The notes under the pieces were generated by a model. The model was not told the origin of the DNA. It saw nothing but the letters and a program-made list of their open reading frames with translations, and did not search any database. A DNA stretch of 64,000 bases, taken from positions 1 through 64,000 of the forward strand of contig JADGNR010000001.1 in the NCBI GenBank assembly GCA_017883415.1. Reading direction: 5' to 3'. Below are positions 56,861 through 64,000 of the stretch, piece by piece. Every line of letters starts with the position of its first letter. Position 1 is the stretch's first letter. Source of the DNA: Bryobacteraceae bacterium. Lineage in GTDB: Bacteria; Acidobacteriota; Terriglobia; Bryobacterales; Bryobacteraceae. The position numbers were made by a program, and so were the translations under genes.

Positions 56861-57634
56861 CTATAGCTGCTGCGGCGGCAGGCTCTGGGGCTTGGCCTGC
56901 CCGCGATGGCACGTCCAGCAGGTCACGGGACCCGTGCCGGGGAAGTTGTCCTGGTTGATGGTGCGCACCATTTTGAACATCTTCCGGGCGGTCTCCTTGG
57001 CGGGCTTGTCGTCTTTTTCGAATTCGTTCACCACGTGGCAGTGGTCGCACCGGACCCCCAGCCAGGTCGTGAGGTTGGTCATTACCAGGCGCAGCCGGGG
57101 AGCGGGCACTCCTTTCATGATCTGTATATTCTTATACACCTCTTCGGCGAGTTTCGGCGGCGCACTCGGTTCCCAACTGTTGCCGGGCCGGCGGTCGAGA
57201 ACGTGGGTATCTTCTTCTTCGGGAGAGTCGCCGAACTGGTGGCGTTCGACGAAGGTCAGCGTATTGCCGTCCGGCGACAGGCTCCAGCGATTGTTCAGTC
57301 GTAGTTCCTTGCCCGAGAAAACGGCCACGGAACGAACTACCAGCGTGGCGCCATCCCACTCCGTGTGGCTGGTCATCGGCGCGCCGTGCATCTGATTCTT
57401 GCTTTCCTGGCCAGCCGCGAATTTCAACGACTCCTCCTGCGTTTCCCCGCGCTCGACGTTACGGAAGGTCACGCCAAAATCCGGCCCCTGCTGATCGATC
57501 TTGATTCTCATATTGGCGTCGGGCCTGGTGGGGTGCGATTTTGCCGGGTTCAACTCCCACACGCCGGTAAAGTTGGGGGTGGTCTGGGCGATAGCCCAGG
57601 GAACGAGCGCGAGCCATAGAGCAAGTTTGGTCAT
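56861..57634 (-). CDS. c-type cytochrome of the reaction-centre-cytochrome-like family
   Basis: A 257-residue exported protein. Signal peptide MTKLALWLALVPWAIAQ. The N-terminal domain (FTGVWELNPAKSHPTRP to about residue 150) is a lipocalin-like beta region. The C-terminal 100 residues carry two haem-binding CxxCH motifs, CDHCH and CWTCH, with methionines (MKGVPAPRLRLVMTNLTTWLGV) placed as in the photosynthetic reaction-centre cytochrome subunit family, widespread in non-phototrophic Acidobacteriota. It may carry electrons or sense redox state outside the membrane. Start ATG 57634 is six bases after a CATACT box. The sensor kinase gene directly follows, so signal input by this protein is suggested. 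Confidence 0.85.
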   Translation of the reverse strand: MTKLALWLALVPWAIAQTTPNFTGVWELNPAKSHPTRPDANMRIKIDQQGPDFGVTFRNVERGETQEESLKFAAGQESKNQMHGAPMTSHTEWDGATLVVRSVAVFSGKELRLNNRWSLSPDGNTLTFVERHQFGDSPEEEDTHVLDRRPGNSWEPSAPPKLAEEVYKNIQIMKGVPAPRLRLVMTNLTTWLGVRCDHCHVVNEFEKDDKPAKETARKMFKMVRTINQDNFPGTGPVTCWTCHRGQAKPQSLPPQQL

Positions 57635-57640
57635 AGCGGC

Positions 57641-57646
57641 AGTATG
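57641..57646 (-). promoter_or_regulatory. -10 box CATACT for the cytochrome/LytSR operon
   Basis: On the minus strand CATACT ends exactly six bases before the ATG at 57634, the spacing seen at several other genes. It agrees with the consensus at four of six positions. Confidence 0.45.
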
Positions 57647-57780
57647 CGGGACCGCGGGCACCCCGCCAATGATTCTGGGGTGGACACGTCGTTTTCAGGT
57701 GTGGAGGCAGCGAATCAGGGGACGGGCGCCCTCATGGCACGCGCTTCCGCCTGCCAACCCGTGGCGATCCGTTTAGATTT

Positions 57781-57825
57781 CCGCGGTGGACAGACAAAGC
57801 GTCTGTCCCCACTGGGAACCCGCGG
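57781..57825. repeat. GGACAGAC palindrome directly 3' of clpP
   Basis: GTGGACAGAC and GTCTGTCCCCAC form an inverted repeat, flanked by outer CCGCGG at both ends. The element stops at the base before the clpP stop codon. It is a degenerate relative of the large GGGGACAGACG repeat at 59989-60063. The rest of the gap 57647-57780 shows no gene. Confidence 0.6.
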
Positions 57826-58446
57826 CTATCCCTTGATGGGCATGGGCGACAGATCGCGGCTGGCGATCACGCGATCGATCATGCCGTAACTCACCGCAGC
57901 GTCGGGCTCCATGATGTAGTCCCGATCCACGTCCTTGGCCACGCGCTCCACGGGCTGTCCGGTCGCCGCCGCCAGGCGGGCGTTCAGGATCTCGCGCATG
58001 CGCAGGATTTCGCGGGCGTAGATGTCGATATCGGCCGCCTGCCCGGCCAGACCCTGCATGGACGGCTGGTGGATCATGATGCGGGAATTGGGCAGGCTGA
58101 ACCGCTTGCCCTTGGTGCCCTCGGCCAGCAGAACGGCGGCCATGGAAGCGGCCTGGCCGACGCAGATGGTCACGATATCGGGCCGGATGAAGGCCATGGT
58201 ATCGAGGATTGCCAGACCGGCCGTGATGGAGCCGCCCGGAGAGTTGATGTAGATCGAGATATCCTTTTCCGGATCCTCGGCTTCGAGGAAGAGCAGTTGG
58301 GCGATGATCAGATTGGCGACCTGGTCGTCGATCGGCGTCCCCAGGAAAATGATGTTCTCTTTTAACAGCCGTGAATAAATGTCGTACGCGCGTTCCCCCC
58401 GCGAGGTCTGTTCGACCACCATGGGGACCAGGACGGATTGTCCCAT
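57826..58446 (-). CDS. clpP: ATP-dependent Clp protease proteolytic subunit
   Basis: A 206-residue serine protease subunit that assembles into a 14-mer barrel. The catalytic Ser is in [14 protein letters not shown] (about residue 99), His in [11 protein letters not shown] (about 124) and Asp in [14 protein letters not shown] (about 173). Length and the motif [14 protein letters not shown] match standard ClpP. clpX and tig, its usual neighbours, are not here, so it may be one of several clpP copies. GGAGG lies upstream of the ATG. A GGACAGAC palindrome follows the stop. Confidence 0.97.
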   Translation of the reverse strand: MGQSVLVPMVVEQTSRGERAYDIYSRLLKENIIFLGTPIDDQVANLIIAQLLFLEAEDPEKDISIYINSPGGSITAGLAILDTMAFIRPDIVTICVGQAASMAAVLLAEGTKGKRFSLPNSRIMIHQPSMQGLAGQAADIDIYAREILRMREILNARLAAATGQPVERVAKDVDRDYIMEPDAAVSYGMIDRVIASRDLSPMPIKG

Positions 58447-58503
58447 CGTGCCTCCGGATGATTTAGATTCGTTCGATTCGAGGACCGGGCAAGCCCGGCC
58501 GGT

Positions 58504-58980
58504 TCAGGCCCGTTTTGCGGAAACCGTCCGCCTGCTCTTGCGCTGCTTGGTCAGGGCAATGGACTTCTTCTTCTGATCCAGCGCCTTTGCCAGGTCCGCG
58601 ATGGTGTTCCGCCCCAAATAATCCATGATACGCGAACGAAGGGCCACCCAGCTATCGTGCATCGAGCAGGGCATGTCGTCGTTGCACTCGGCCAAGCCGC
58701 TGGCGCACTGCTGGTACGGCGCCAGGCCATCCAAGGCCTCGACAATATCCAGCAGCCGGATCTCGGTTGGTTCCACCCGCAAGGCGAAGCCCCCCGTGGG
58801 ACCCTTGCTGGAGCGCAGAAGGCCTTTGCGCGCCAGTTGTTGCAGAATCTTGGCCAGGAAGTGAGCGGGAATATCTTCCTGCTCCGCAATGTTCTTGACC
58901 ATGGCGTATTTGCCTTCGGGCACCTGAGCCAGGTGCACAAATGCGCGAATGGCGTATTCGGCCGAACGAGAATAAATCAT
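58504..58980 (-). CDS. Rrf2/IscR-type iron-sulfur transcription regulator
   Basis: A 158-residue regulator. The winged helix begins MIYSRSAEYAIRAFVHLAQ and includes AKILQQLARKGLLRSSKGPTGGFAL, the Rrf2 signature. The cluster-binding cysteines are Cys92, Cys99 and Cys105 (QQCASGLAECNDDMPCSMH), near the IscR positions 92, 98 and 104, with His108 as the fourth ligand candidate. Such proteins sense Fe-S, nitric oxide or redox state. A basic tail (KKKSIALTKQRKSRR) is extra. A perfect 18-base palindrome lies 20 bases before the ATG and is the likely self-operator. Confidence 0.93.
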   Translation of the reverse strand: MIYSRSAEYAIRAFVHLAQVPEGKYAMVKNIAEQEDIPAHFLAKILQQLARKGLLRSSKGPTGGFALRVEPTEIRLLDIVEALDGLAPYQQCASGLAECNDDMPCSMHDSWVALRSRIMDYLGRNTIADLAKALDQKKKSIALTKQRKSRRTVSAKRA

Positions 58981-58999
58981 CCTGTTTCCCCCGGTAAAT

Positions 59000-59017
59000 C
59001 GGAGTAAGGTTACTCCG
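59000..59017 (-). promoter_or_regulatory. Perfect palindromic operator CGGAGTAA-GG-TTACTCCG
   Basis: Arms of eight bases, CGGAGTAA and TTACTCCG, are separated by GG. It begins 20 bases before the Rrf2 gene and overlaps its probable -10 region (TAACCT read on the minus strand). Rrf2 regulators are homodimers that bind palindromes of about this size, so autoregulation is expected. Confidence 0.65.
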
Positions 59018-59201
59018 TTATCTTAAAATGTTCCGCTACCCGTACGCAAGCCCTTTATTTCTGCTTTTATACGCTTGCGGCGGCACCCGCGAAGCCGCGG
59101 GCGGCCTTTGTGCGCCCGGACACACCATTCGGGTCCGAAACTGCTTTCGCTTTCTTAGACGCGCCACCAGATGAAAAGGATACATTCATAGGGAGAACCG
59201 C

Positions 59202-59990
59202 ATGCTGCATCTGATGGAATCGTTGCCGGCCGGGTCGAGAATCCTCGATCTGGGAGCCGGCGGGGGGAGTTTTCCCGGCGCCAAACCCGGCTTGTGCCTG
59301 GTCCGGCTGGATTTGCAGGCGCCGGCCGCCGGATGTTCAGGATCGTACGTCCGCGCCGACGCCGCCCGCATGCCGTTCGCACCGGCTTCCTTCGACCTCA
59401 TCATCAGCAATCACAGCCTGGAGCATTTCTGCCATCTGGAAGAGACGGTCCGCGAAATCGGCCGGGTGATGAAGCCGGGTGGGGCCCTCTATGTCGCCGT
59501 TCCCGATGCCACCACCCTGACGGATCGCATCTATCGCTGGATGGGGCGGGGCGGGGGACACCTCAACCCGTTCCGCACCCCGGACGAGGTGGTGGGTTTG
59601 ATCGAGCGGCTGACCGGGCTTCCGCATCGCGCCACGCGCGAGTTGTACAGTTCGCTTTCCTTCCTGAACGCCCACAATTTCGTGGGCCGCCCGCAGAAGA
59701 AGGCCATCCTGTTCGCCTGCGGCAACGAGCGTTTTCTGGCCGTTTTCACGTGGATCCTGCGCTGGTGGGACCAGCGCTTCGGCACCCGGTTGAGCCGCTA
59801 CGGCTGGTCCTTCTACTTCGGCGGCTGGGGCGAGCCGGAAAGCCCCGAGCCGTGGGTGAATGTGTGCGTGCGCTGCGGGTCGGGCCACCCCGAGGCGTTG
59901 CTGCGGAAGGTGGGAGGGATCCAGAAGGCGGTGGGCGTCTTCCAAACCTACCGTTGCCCCACCTGCGGCGGCTTCAACCTGCTGTTCTAA
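59202..59990 (+). CDS. SAM-dependent methyltransferase with C-terminal zinc ribbon
   Basis: A 262-residue class I methyltransferase. SAM motif I is SRILDLGAGGGSFPGAKPG at residue 12, followed by VRADAARMPFAPASFDLIISNHSLEHF and REIGRVMKPGGALYVAVPD, the standard order for the Methyltransf_11 group. A C-terminal extension holds CVRCG and CPTCG, about 45 residues apart, that can bind zinc. The substrate is not known. The gene stop is inside the palindrome that separates it from the convergent dehydrogenase. No ribosome site is certain; GGGAGAACCGC lies just before the ATG. The 220-bp gap upstream holds the Rrf2 promoter region. Confidence 0.9.
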   Translation: MLHLMESLPAGSRILDLGAGGGSFPGAKPGLCLVRLDLQAPAAGCSGSYVRADAARMPFAPASFDLIISNHSLEHFCHLEETVREIGRVMKPGGALYVAVPDATTLTDRIYRWMGRGGGHLNPFRTPDEVVGLIERLTGLPHRATRELYSSLSFLNAHNFVGRPQKKAILFACGNERFLAVFTWILRWWDQRFGTRLSRYGWSFYFGGWGEPESPEPWVNVCVRCGSGHPEALLRKVGGIQKAVGVFQTYRCPTCGGFNLLF

Positions 59991-60063
59991 AAAGGGGACA
60001 GACGCATTTTCTCCGGCCCTGCTGCGCGCGGCGAGTGGGAATAAATGCGTCTGTCCCCTTTTT
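59989..60063. repeat. Perfect 21-bp inverted repeat (GGGGACAGACGCATTT family) between convergent genes
   Basis: AAAAAGGGGACAGACGCATT (59989-60008, plus one more T) is the exact reverse complement of the 21 bases at 60043-60063. The loop is 33 bases. The repeat supplies the last bases of the TAA of the methyltransferase gene and the TAA of the iron-dehydrogenase gene, and the A/T runs at the outer ends make it a natural bidirectional terminator. Confidence 0.8.
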
Positions 60064-61219
60064 AGAGCGCACGGGCGACGATTTCGCCCAGTTCCTCCGG
60101 CGTCAAAGCCACCGGGTTGCCTTTCATGCTGCTGGCGTGCGCCGCCTTTTCCACCACGCGTGGGATGTCGGCCGCAGCGACGCCGTAGGCGCGCAAGGGC
60201 GGAATCTCCAGCCGGCGGCAGAGTTGTGCGATCCATTGGACGCCATCTTCCGCCGTGGCCTGCGGTTGGCCGGTGAGAAGCCGCGCCACCTCTTCATATC
60301 GCCCCAGAGCCGGGCCGGCGGCATCGCGCGCGCGCAGGGCCTGGACGTTGATCGCTATCGCATGCGGCAGCACGGCTGCGCATACGGCGCCGTGCGGGGC
60401 GGGGAACATGCCGCCGATCGGAGCCGCGAAGCCGTGCACCGCGCCCAGCCCGGCATTGGTCAGCGCCAGGCCGCCGAGCAGGCTGGCCCAGGCCATATCG
60501 CAGCGCGCGGTGCGATTTTGCCCGTTCTCCCAGGCCCGCGGCAGAGCGCCGGCGGCGCGCCGGATGCCCTCTTCGCAAAACAGGTCGGTCATGGGGTTGG
60601 CGCGCTTCGAAACATAAGGCTCGATCAACTGCGTTAGCGCGTCGAGGCCGGTGGAGGCGGTGAGCGCCGGCGGCAGGTCGAGCGTCAATTCGGGATCGAC
60701 CACCGCCAGGCGCGGCAGCAGGAAAGGGCTGCGCAGGCTCGCCTTGACGCCTGCGGGCGATGCCAGCACGGCGTTGCGCGTGACTTCCGAGCCCGTGCCG
60801 GCGGTGGTGGGAACGGCGATGAACGGCGCCGAAGGGTGTTCGAGCGGCTGGCCGCGCCCGATCACTTCCAGGTAGTCCAGCGGTTCTCCGGGGTTGGTGA
60901 GGAGGGCCGCCAGCGCCTTGCCGGCATCGAGGGCGCTGCCGCCGCCGATGGCGACCACCATCTCGCAGCGCTCGCCGCGCGCCCGTTCCGCGCCGCCCGC
61001 AATGAGGGCGATGGTGGGCTCGCCCGCGACCGCAAACGGCACGCAGGCAATACCGGCCGCTTGCAGGCCGGCGAGGAACGGCCGGGCGCGGCCGGGCGAC
61101 GCTCCCGTTACCACCAGCGCGCGCCGGCCCAGGGCCGCGGCTGCCGGCGCCACTTCCCGCGCCGCGCCTTCGCCGAACACGATGCGCCGGGCGGTGGCGA
61201 ATTCAAAAGGAGGAGCCAT
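60062..61219 (-). CDS. Iron-containing alcohol dehydrogenase/maleylacetate reductase-like
   Basis: A 385-residue type III dehydrogenase. The start [19 protein letters not shown] (ATG 61219) is the family start; the longer frame overlaps the previous gene. The nucleotide-binding loop is [17 protein letters not shown], and [16 protein letters not shown] follows. Metal ligand positions are in [16 protein letters not shown] (Asp), [13 protein letters not shown] (His) and [16 protein letters not shown] (His). The family acts on alcohols or lactaldehyde-type carbonyls; the VHGFAAP(I)GG form is close to maleylacetate reductases and 1,3-propanediol types. It overlaps the monooxygenase-like gene by 17 bases. 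Confidence 0.9.
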   Translation of the reverse strand: MAPPFEFATARRIVFGEGAAREVAPAAAALGRRALVVTGASPGRARPFLAGLQAAGIACVPFAVAGEPTIALIAGGAERARGERCEMVVAIGGGSALDAGKALAALLTNPGEPLDYLEVIGRGQPLEHPSAPFIAVPTTAGTGSEVTRNAVLASPAGVKASLRSPFLLPRLAVVDPELTLDLPPALTASTGLDALTQLIEPYVSKRANPMTDLFCEEGIRRAAGALPRAWENGQNRTARCDMAWASLLGGLALTNAGLGAVHGFAAPIGGMFPAPHGAVCAAVLPHAIAINVQALRARDAAGPALGRYEEVARLLTGQPQATAEDGVQWIAQLCRRLEIPPLRAYGVAAADIPRVVEKAAHASSMKGNPVALTPEELGEIVARAL

Positions 61220-61523
61220 ACCAGCCCTGGTCGGCCGGAAAGACGTTGTGGTAGCTGACACGGGTGCGCGGCTCCGCCAGCATGTCCGTCACCTTCGCGG
61301 CCCAGGCCTGGTAGTGCGCCGTCTCCTTGTGCTGCACCGTCGCTTCCTGGTTGCGGTAGACCTCCAGCAGCAGGAAGCGCGCGGGGTCGTCGGCCTGCTG
61401 GATGACGTCGAAGCGCGCGATGCCGCGTTCCTTCACGCTGTGGCGCGCGTTTTCCATCGCGGCTTGTTTGAAGGCCTCGATGTGCTCCGGCTTGACGTGA
61501 ACGTGCACGTGAACGATGAGCAT
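61203..61523 (-). CDS. Antibiotic biosynthesis monooxygenase (ABM) domain protein
   Basis: A 106-residue dimeric alpha-beta barrel protein. [71 protein letters not shown], read in parts, gives the conserved start strand, ARFDV and the EVYRNxxA..H..T.HY signature of ABM/LsrG proteins. LsrG members act on phosphorylated autoinducer-2; others are monooxygenases. The gene is cotranscribed with the iron dehydrogenase, an arrangement that suggests joint degradation of an aldehyde or ketone. It follows the ADOP permease stop by 13 bases on the same strand. Confidence 0.9.
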   Translation of the reverse strand: MLIVHVHVHVKPEHIEAFKQAAMENARHSVKERGIARFDVIQQADDPARFLLLEVYRNQEATVQHKETAHYQAWAAKVTDMLAEPRTRVSYHNVFPADQGWYGSSF

Positions 61524-61536
61524 AGGACGGGCTCCC

Positions 61537-63912
61537 TTATTCGCGGCGCAGCGCGACCATGGGATCGGTGCGCGCCGCGCGAACGGCGGGGTGCAGGGCC
61601 GCCGCGCATCCCACTGCCGCCACCACCACGCTGGCCGCGAGGAACGTCCATGGATCGTCCGGGGCCACGCCGTAGAGCAGTTTCTCGAGCGCGCGCCGGC
61701 CCACGTAGGCCAGCGCCCAGCCCAGCGGAATGGCGCACGCGATGCGGAGTGCAGCCTCCTTCAACACCAGGCGCACCAGGCGCGCCGGGGTGGCGCCCAT
61801 GGCCACGCGAACGCCGAACTCGGGCGTGCGCCGCGCCACCGCGTACAGGCTCACGCCGAACAGGCCCGCGGCGGCCAGCAGCAGCCCCACCGTGGCCAGC
61901 CCGCCGGTGACCTGGGCCGCCAGTTCCTCGTCACTGCGCGCGTTGCGCATGAACTGCCGCATGGTGACCATTTCCAAGGTCAGATAAGAGTTCTCCGGGC
62001 GATGCAGGAATGTGCGCACGGCGCTCGCCAGCAGGGTGGGATCTTTGCGCGAGGCCAAAAAAAAGGTCAGGTCGGTGGTAGGCATCTGCGCGAACGGGTA
62101 GTAGAGAAACGGCTCGATTTTTTCGCGCAGCGTACTCGATGGGCCGGCCTCTACCACGCCCACGACCTGCCGGTCCTTGCCGCTCGCCTTGACCCAGGCG
62201 CCCAGCACCGGGCGATCGCTCAGGAAGCGGCGCGCGAAGGCGGAATTGACCATGATCACAGGAGTGGCAGCGGGGCCGTCGGACTCGGCAAAGGGGCGCC
62301 CGGCCAGAATGCGCGCTCCGGTGGTGGCGAAATAGCTCGGGCCCACCTGGTTGAAATGAAACTGGAGCTTCGGCTGGCCGGGCAGCTCCACGTCCTCGAT
62401 GGCGGCCCAGCCCGAGCCGCTGAGCATGGCGCGGCGCGCCCAGGCCACACGCTCCACGCCCGGCAACCCGGCGAGGCGCGTGCCCAGCGCATCCACAAAC
62501 GCCGCCTGGCCAGCGTCCACTTTCAACGATCCATAGACAATCAGAAGACTGCTGTCCGGGTCCATCGCCGGACGGATGGCCGAGATGTTCTGCAAGCTGC
62601 GCCACAGGAGGCCCGCCGAACAGGTGACGCCGGTGACCAACGCCATCTGCGCCACCACCAGCACCCCCAGCCAGCGCGACGTTCCGGTGGTGCGGCTTCC
62701 GGAAATCGAGGGCACGATGCGCCGCTTCCAGGCATCGCTCCAGGGTATCAGGGCGCCGATGAGCGCCACCCCCAGCAGGGCGGCGGAGCTGAACAGGAAG
62801 GTCCGCGCGTCGAGCCGGATGCCGTAGTCGGTATAGCGGTCGCCTCCGTAGAACAGGGCCGGCGCGATGGAGATCAACCACGCCGCCAGCAGCAGGCCGA
62901 GCGCTGTCCCTACGCCGCTGAGCAGCAGGGTTTCGGTGAGGTGCTGGCGCGCCAGCACGCCGCGGCCCGCGCCCAGCGCCAGGCGGATGCCGGTTTCGTG
63001 GCGGCGGCTCTCGTTATCCACCAGGCGCAGGTTGGCCAGGTTGGCGGCGGCAATCAGAATCAGCAGCACCACCACGCCAAGCATCACTGCGTTAGCTTCC
63101 AGTTTCTGCCAGAGGCTGTTCTCGGTGAACGGCAGGATCTTGGCTTTGCGCCCCGGCGCCGGTGCGCGGCCGTCCTTTTCCATCTGCCGCAGAATGGCCT
63201 CCCACTCGGCGGTGGCCTGCTCCATCGTCACGCCGGGCCGCAGCCGCCCCAGCAGTTCGTAGTCGGTGAAACGCAGGCTGTTGGGGTTGGCCATGCCCAG
63301 GGTACCGAAGTAAGTCTGCGAGGGCGCAAACAAATCCACCAGCATGCCGCGGTTGGGCCCGGTGAAACCCGCCGGCAGCACGCCGAGGATGCGCAAGGAA
63401 GACTGGTTCACCGGCAGGATGCGCCCGATCGCGTTGGGGTCGCCGCCTAGCGCCGTCTTCCAATAATGGCTGGAAATCACCACCGTGCCATCGCGGCCCT
63501 TGCCGCCGTGGAACACCTCGCCCATCAGCGCGCCGACGCCGAGCACGTCGAAGTAGTTGTCCGACACGTTGGCGGTGATGGGGAAATCGTCGCGGTCGGG
63601 CAGCTTCACGCGCGGCCCGCGCCGGCTCTCGGCCGAGACCCCGGTGAACGAGCGCGTGCGCGAAGCCAGCGCCTGGTATTCCACCCAACTGTCCATGTCG
63701 CCCCGCTGCTCGCGCGTGGTGACGCTGATGCGGGTCAGTTGGTGCGGTTCGCGGACCGGAACGTCGCGCAGCGCGTAGGCATCGAGAATACTGAACGCGG
63801 CCGTGCTGAAGCCGATGGCCAGGCCCAGCGAGACGACGGCCAGCGCGGTGACTCCGGGCTTCCGGGTCAGCGCCCGGACGGCCGCGCGAAGATTCCGCGG
63901 CAGGGTAATCAT
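61537..63912 (-). CDS. ADOP-type ABC permease (MacB/FtsX-like)
   Basis: A 791-residue protein, the third ADOP of the window. It begins [20 protein letters not shown], then [23 protein letters not shown], a MacB periplasmic domain with [19 protein letters not shown], central helices ([35 protein letters not shown]) and a C-terminal FtsX block ending [14 protein letters not shown] (each in parts). A TACTAT box is seven bases from the ATG. The substrate is unknown. Confidence 0.92.
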   Translation of the reverse strand: MITLPRNLRAAVRALTRKPGVTALAVVSLGLAIGFSTAAFSILDAYALRDVPVREPHQLTRISVTTREQRGDMDSWVEYQALASRTRSFTGVSAESRRGPRVKLPDRDDFPITANVSDNYFDVLGVGALMGEVFHGGKGRDGTVVISSHYWKTALGGDPNAIGRILPVNQSSLRILGVLPAGFTGPNRGMLVDLFAPSQTYFGTLGMANPNSLRFTDYELLGRLRPGVTMEQATAEWEAILRQMEKDGRAPAPGRKAKILPFTENSLWQKLEANAVMLGVVVLLILIAAANLANLRLVDNESRRHETGIRLALGAGRGVLARQHLTETLLLSGVGTALGLLLAAWLISIAPALFYGGDRYTDYGIRLDARTFLFSSAALLGVALIGALIPWSDAWKRRIVPSISGSRTTGTSRWLGVLVVAQMALVTGVTCSAGLLWRSLQNISAIRPAMDPDSSLLIVYGSLKVDAGQAAFVDALGTRLAGLPGVERVAWARRAMLSGSGWAAIEDVELPGQPKLQFHFNQVGPSYFATTGARILAGRPFAESDGPAATPVIMVNSAFARRFLSDRPVLGAWVKASGKDRQVVGVVEAGPSSTLREKIEPFLYYPFAQMPTTDLTFFLASRKDPTLLASAVRTFLHRPENSYLTLEMVTMRQFMRNARSDEELAAQVTGGLATVGLLLAAAGLFGVSLYAVARRTPEFGVRVAMGATPARLVRLVLKEAALRIACAIPLGWALAYVGRRALEKLLYGVAPDDPWTFLAASVVVAAVGCAAALHPAVRAARTDPMVALRRE

Positions 63913-63919
63913 GTACTAA

Positions 63920-63925
63920 ATAGTA
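63920..63925 (-). promoter_or_regulatory. -10 box TACTAT for the ADOP/ABM/dehydrogenase operon
   Basis: On the minus strand TACTAT ends seven bases before the ATG at 63912, a five-of-six match. It predicts a leaderless or single-base leader for the operon that continues into the monooxygenase and dehydrogenase genes. The last 75 bases of the window show no supportable gene. Confidence 0.5.
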
Positions 63926-64000
63926 GCGCGAAGCAGGCGCTCACCGGCCCCTGATACTCCCGGGCGGGAAGTACCACAGCATCATGCCTCTCCCGATGCG

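Noticed and set aside
63941-64000. A short open minus-strand frame at the right edge (ends LWYFPPGSIRGR)
   Set aside because: Only 19 codons are visible with no motif; it could be the end of a gene outside the window but cannot be supported.
1-64000. CRISPR array, prophage or complete insertion sequence
   Set aside because: No regularly spaced direct repeats, no transposase or integrase motifs, and no phage structural genes were seen. The third gene of the Cys-rich cassette only faintly recalls phage-associated proteins.

Overview
The window is GC-rich, densely coded DNA from what is most likely a soil or sediment Acidobacteriota close to the Solibacter/Bryobacter group (class Terriglobia). 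The lineage call is an inference from gene content: a TIGR03437-type secreted protein (a domain first described in Solibacter), three orphan MacB/FtsX-like ADOP permeases (19692-22145, 49500-51920, 61537-63912), a winged-helix/Ser-Thr kinase/TPR fusion, a DUF1800-DUF1501 pair and a reaction-centre-like c-type cytochrome. There are no rRNA genes, no CRISPR array, no complete insertion sequence and no phage structural module. One tRNA, tRNA-Leu(UAG), is present.

Layout. 1-5700: partial TPR protein, an unusual FKBP-DinB fusion, a VOC protein, a zinc-ribbon/DUF2007 protein, HU, a 58-aa membrane protein abutting type II NADH dehydrogenase, and phosphoglycerate kinase. 5700-11500 (minus): a 29-aa membrane peptide, a GH31-like protein lacking its catalytic core and coupled to an M24 aminopeptidase, then the large kinase fusion. 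11700-17400 (plus): a secreted TIGR03437 protein, then a three-gene cassette of unknown function (Cys-rich 790-aa protein, DUF1360 protein, 96-aa protein). 17400-24960: YggU/DUF167, an orphan Wzt-type ATPase, a RelE/ParE toxin pair, an ADOP permease and two GT-C-like membrane proteins. 24990-32130 (mostly minus): M16 protease, NifX-like protein, a broken VOC gene, FucP-type transporter, DinB, MsrA, SIMPL. 32200-36100 (plus): DUF1800/DUF1501, tRNA-Leu and a Phd/PIN pair. 36150-41450: beta-propeller, RRM RNA-binding protein, four small unknown genes, and an RDD/51-aa/GT-C operon. 41500-46150: LptD-like protein facing a KpsF isomerase operon. 46200-55030: alpha-fucosidase, isochorismatase, 5'-nucleotidase, ADOP permease, cyclase, and a ROK sugar kinase with a sugar transporter. 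55050-64000: a cytochrome c/LytS/LytR operon, ClpP, an Rrf2 regulator with a palindromic operator, a methyltransferase, an iron alcohol dehydrogenase with a monooxygenase-like protein, and an ADOP permease.

Two signals recur across the window. First, many genes have a sigma70-like -10 hexamer ending about 5-9 nt (often exactly 6) before the start codon, which predicts leaderless transcripts. Second, large palindromic repeats of several unrelated families sit in intergenic gaps, usually directly at the 3' ends of genes, and in one case supply the stop codons of two convergent genes.

The best candidates for something undescribed are the Cys-rich/DUF1360/96-aa cassette (14389-17367), the 29-aa peptide with a possible UGA recoding site (5724-5813), and the kinase fusion with phased CTTTAG repeats at its promoter (8723-11516). 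All functions are read from motifs and remembered family features; no database search was run.
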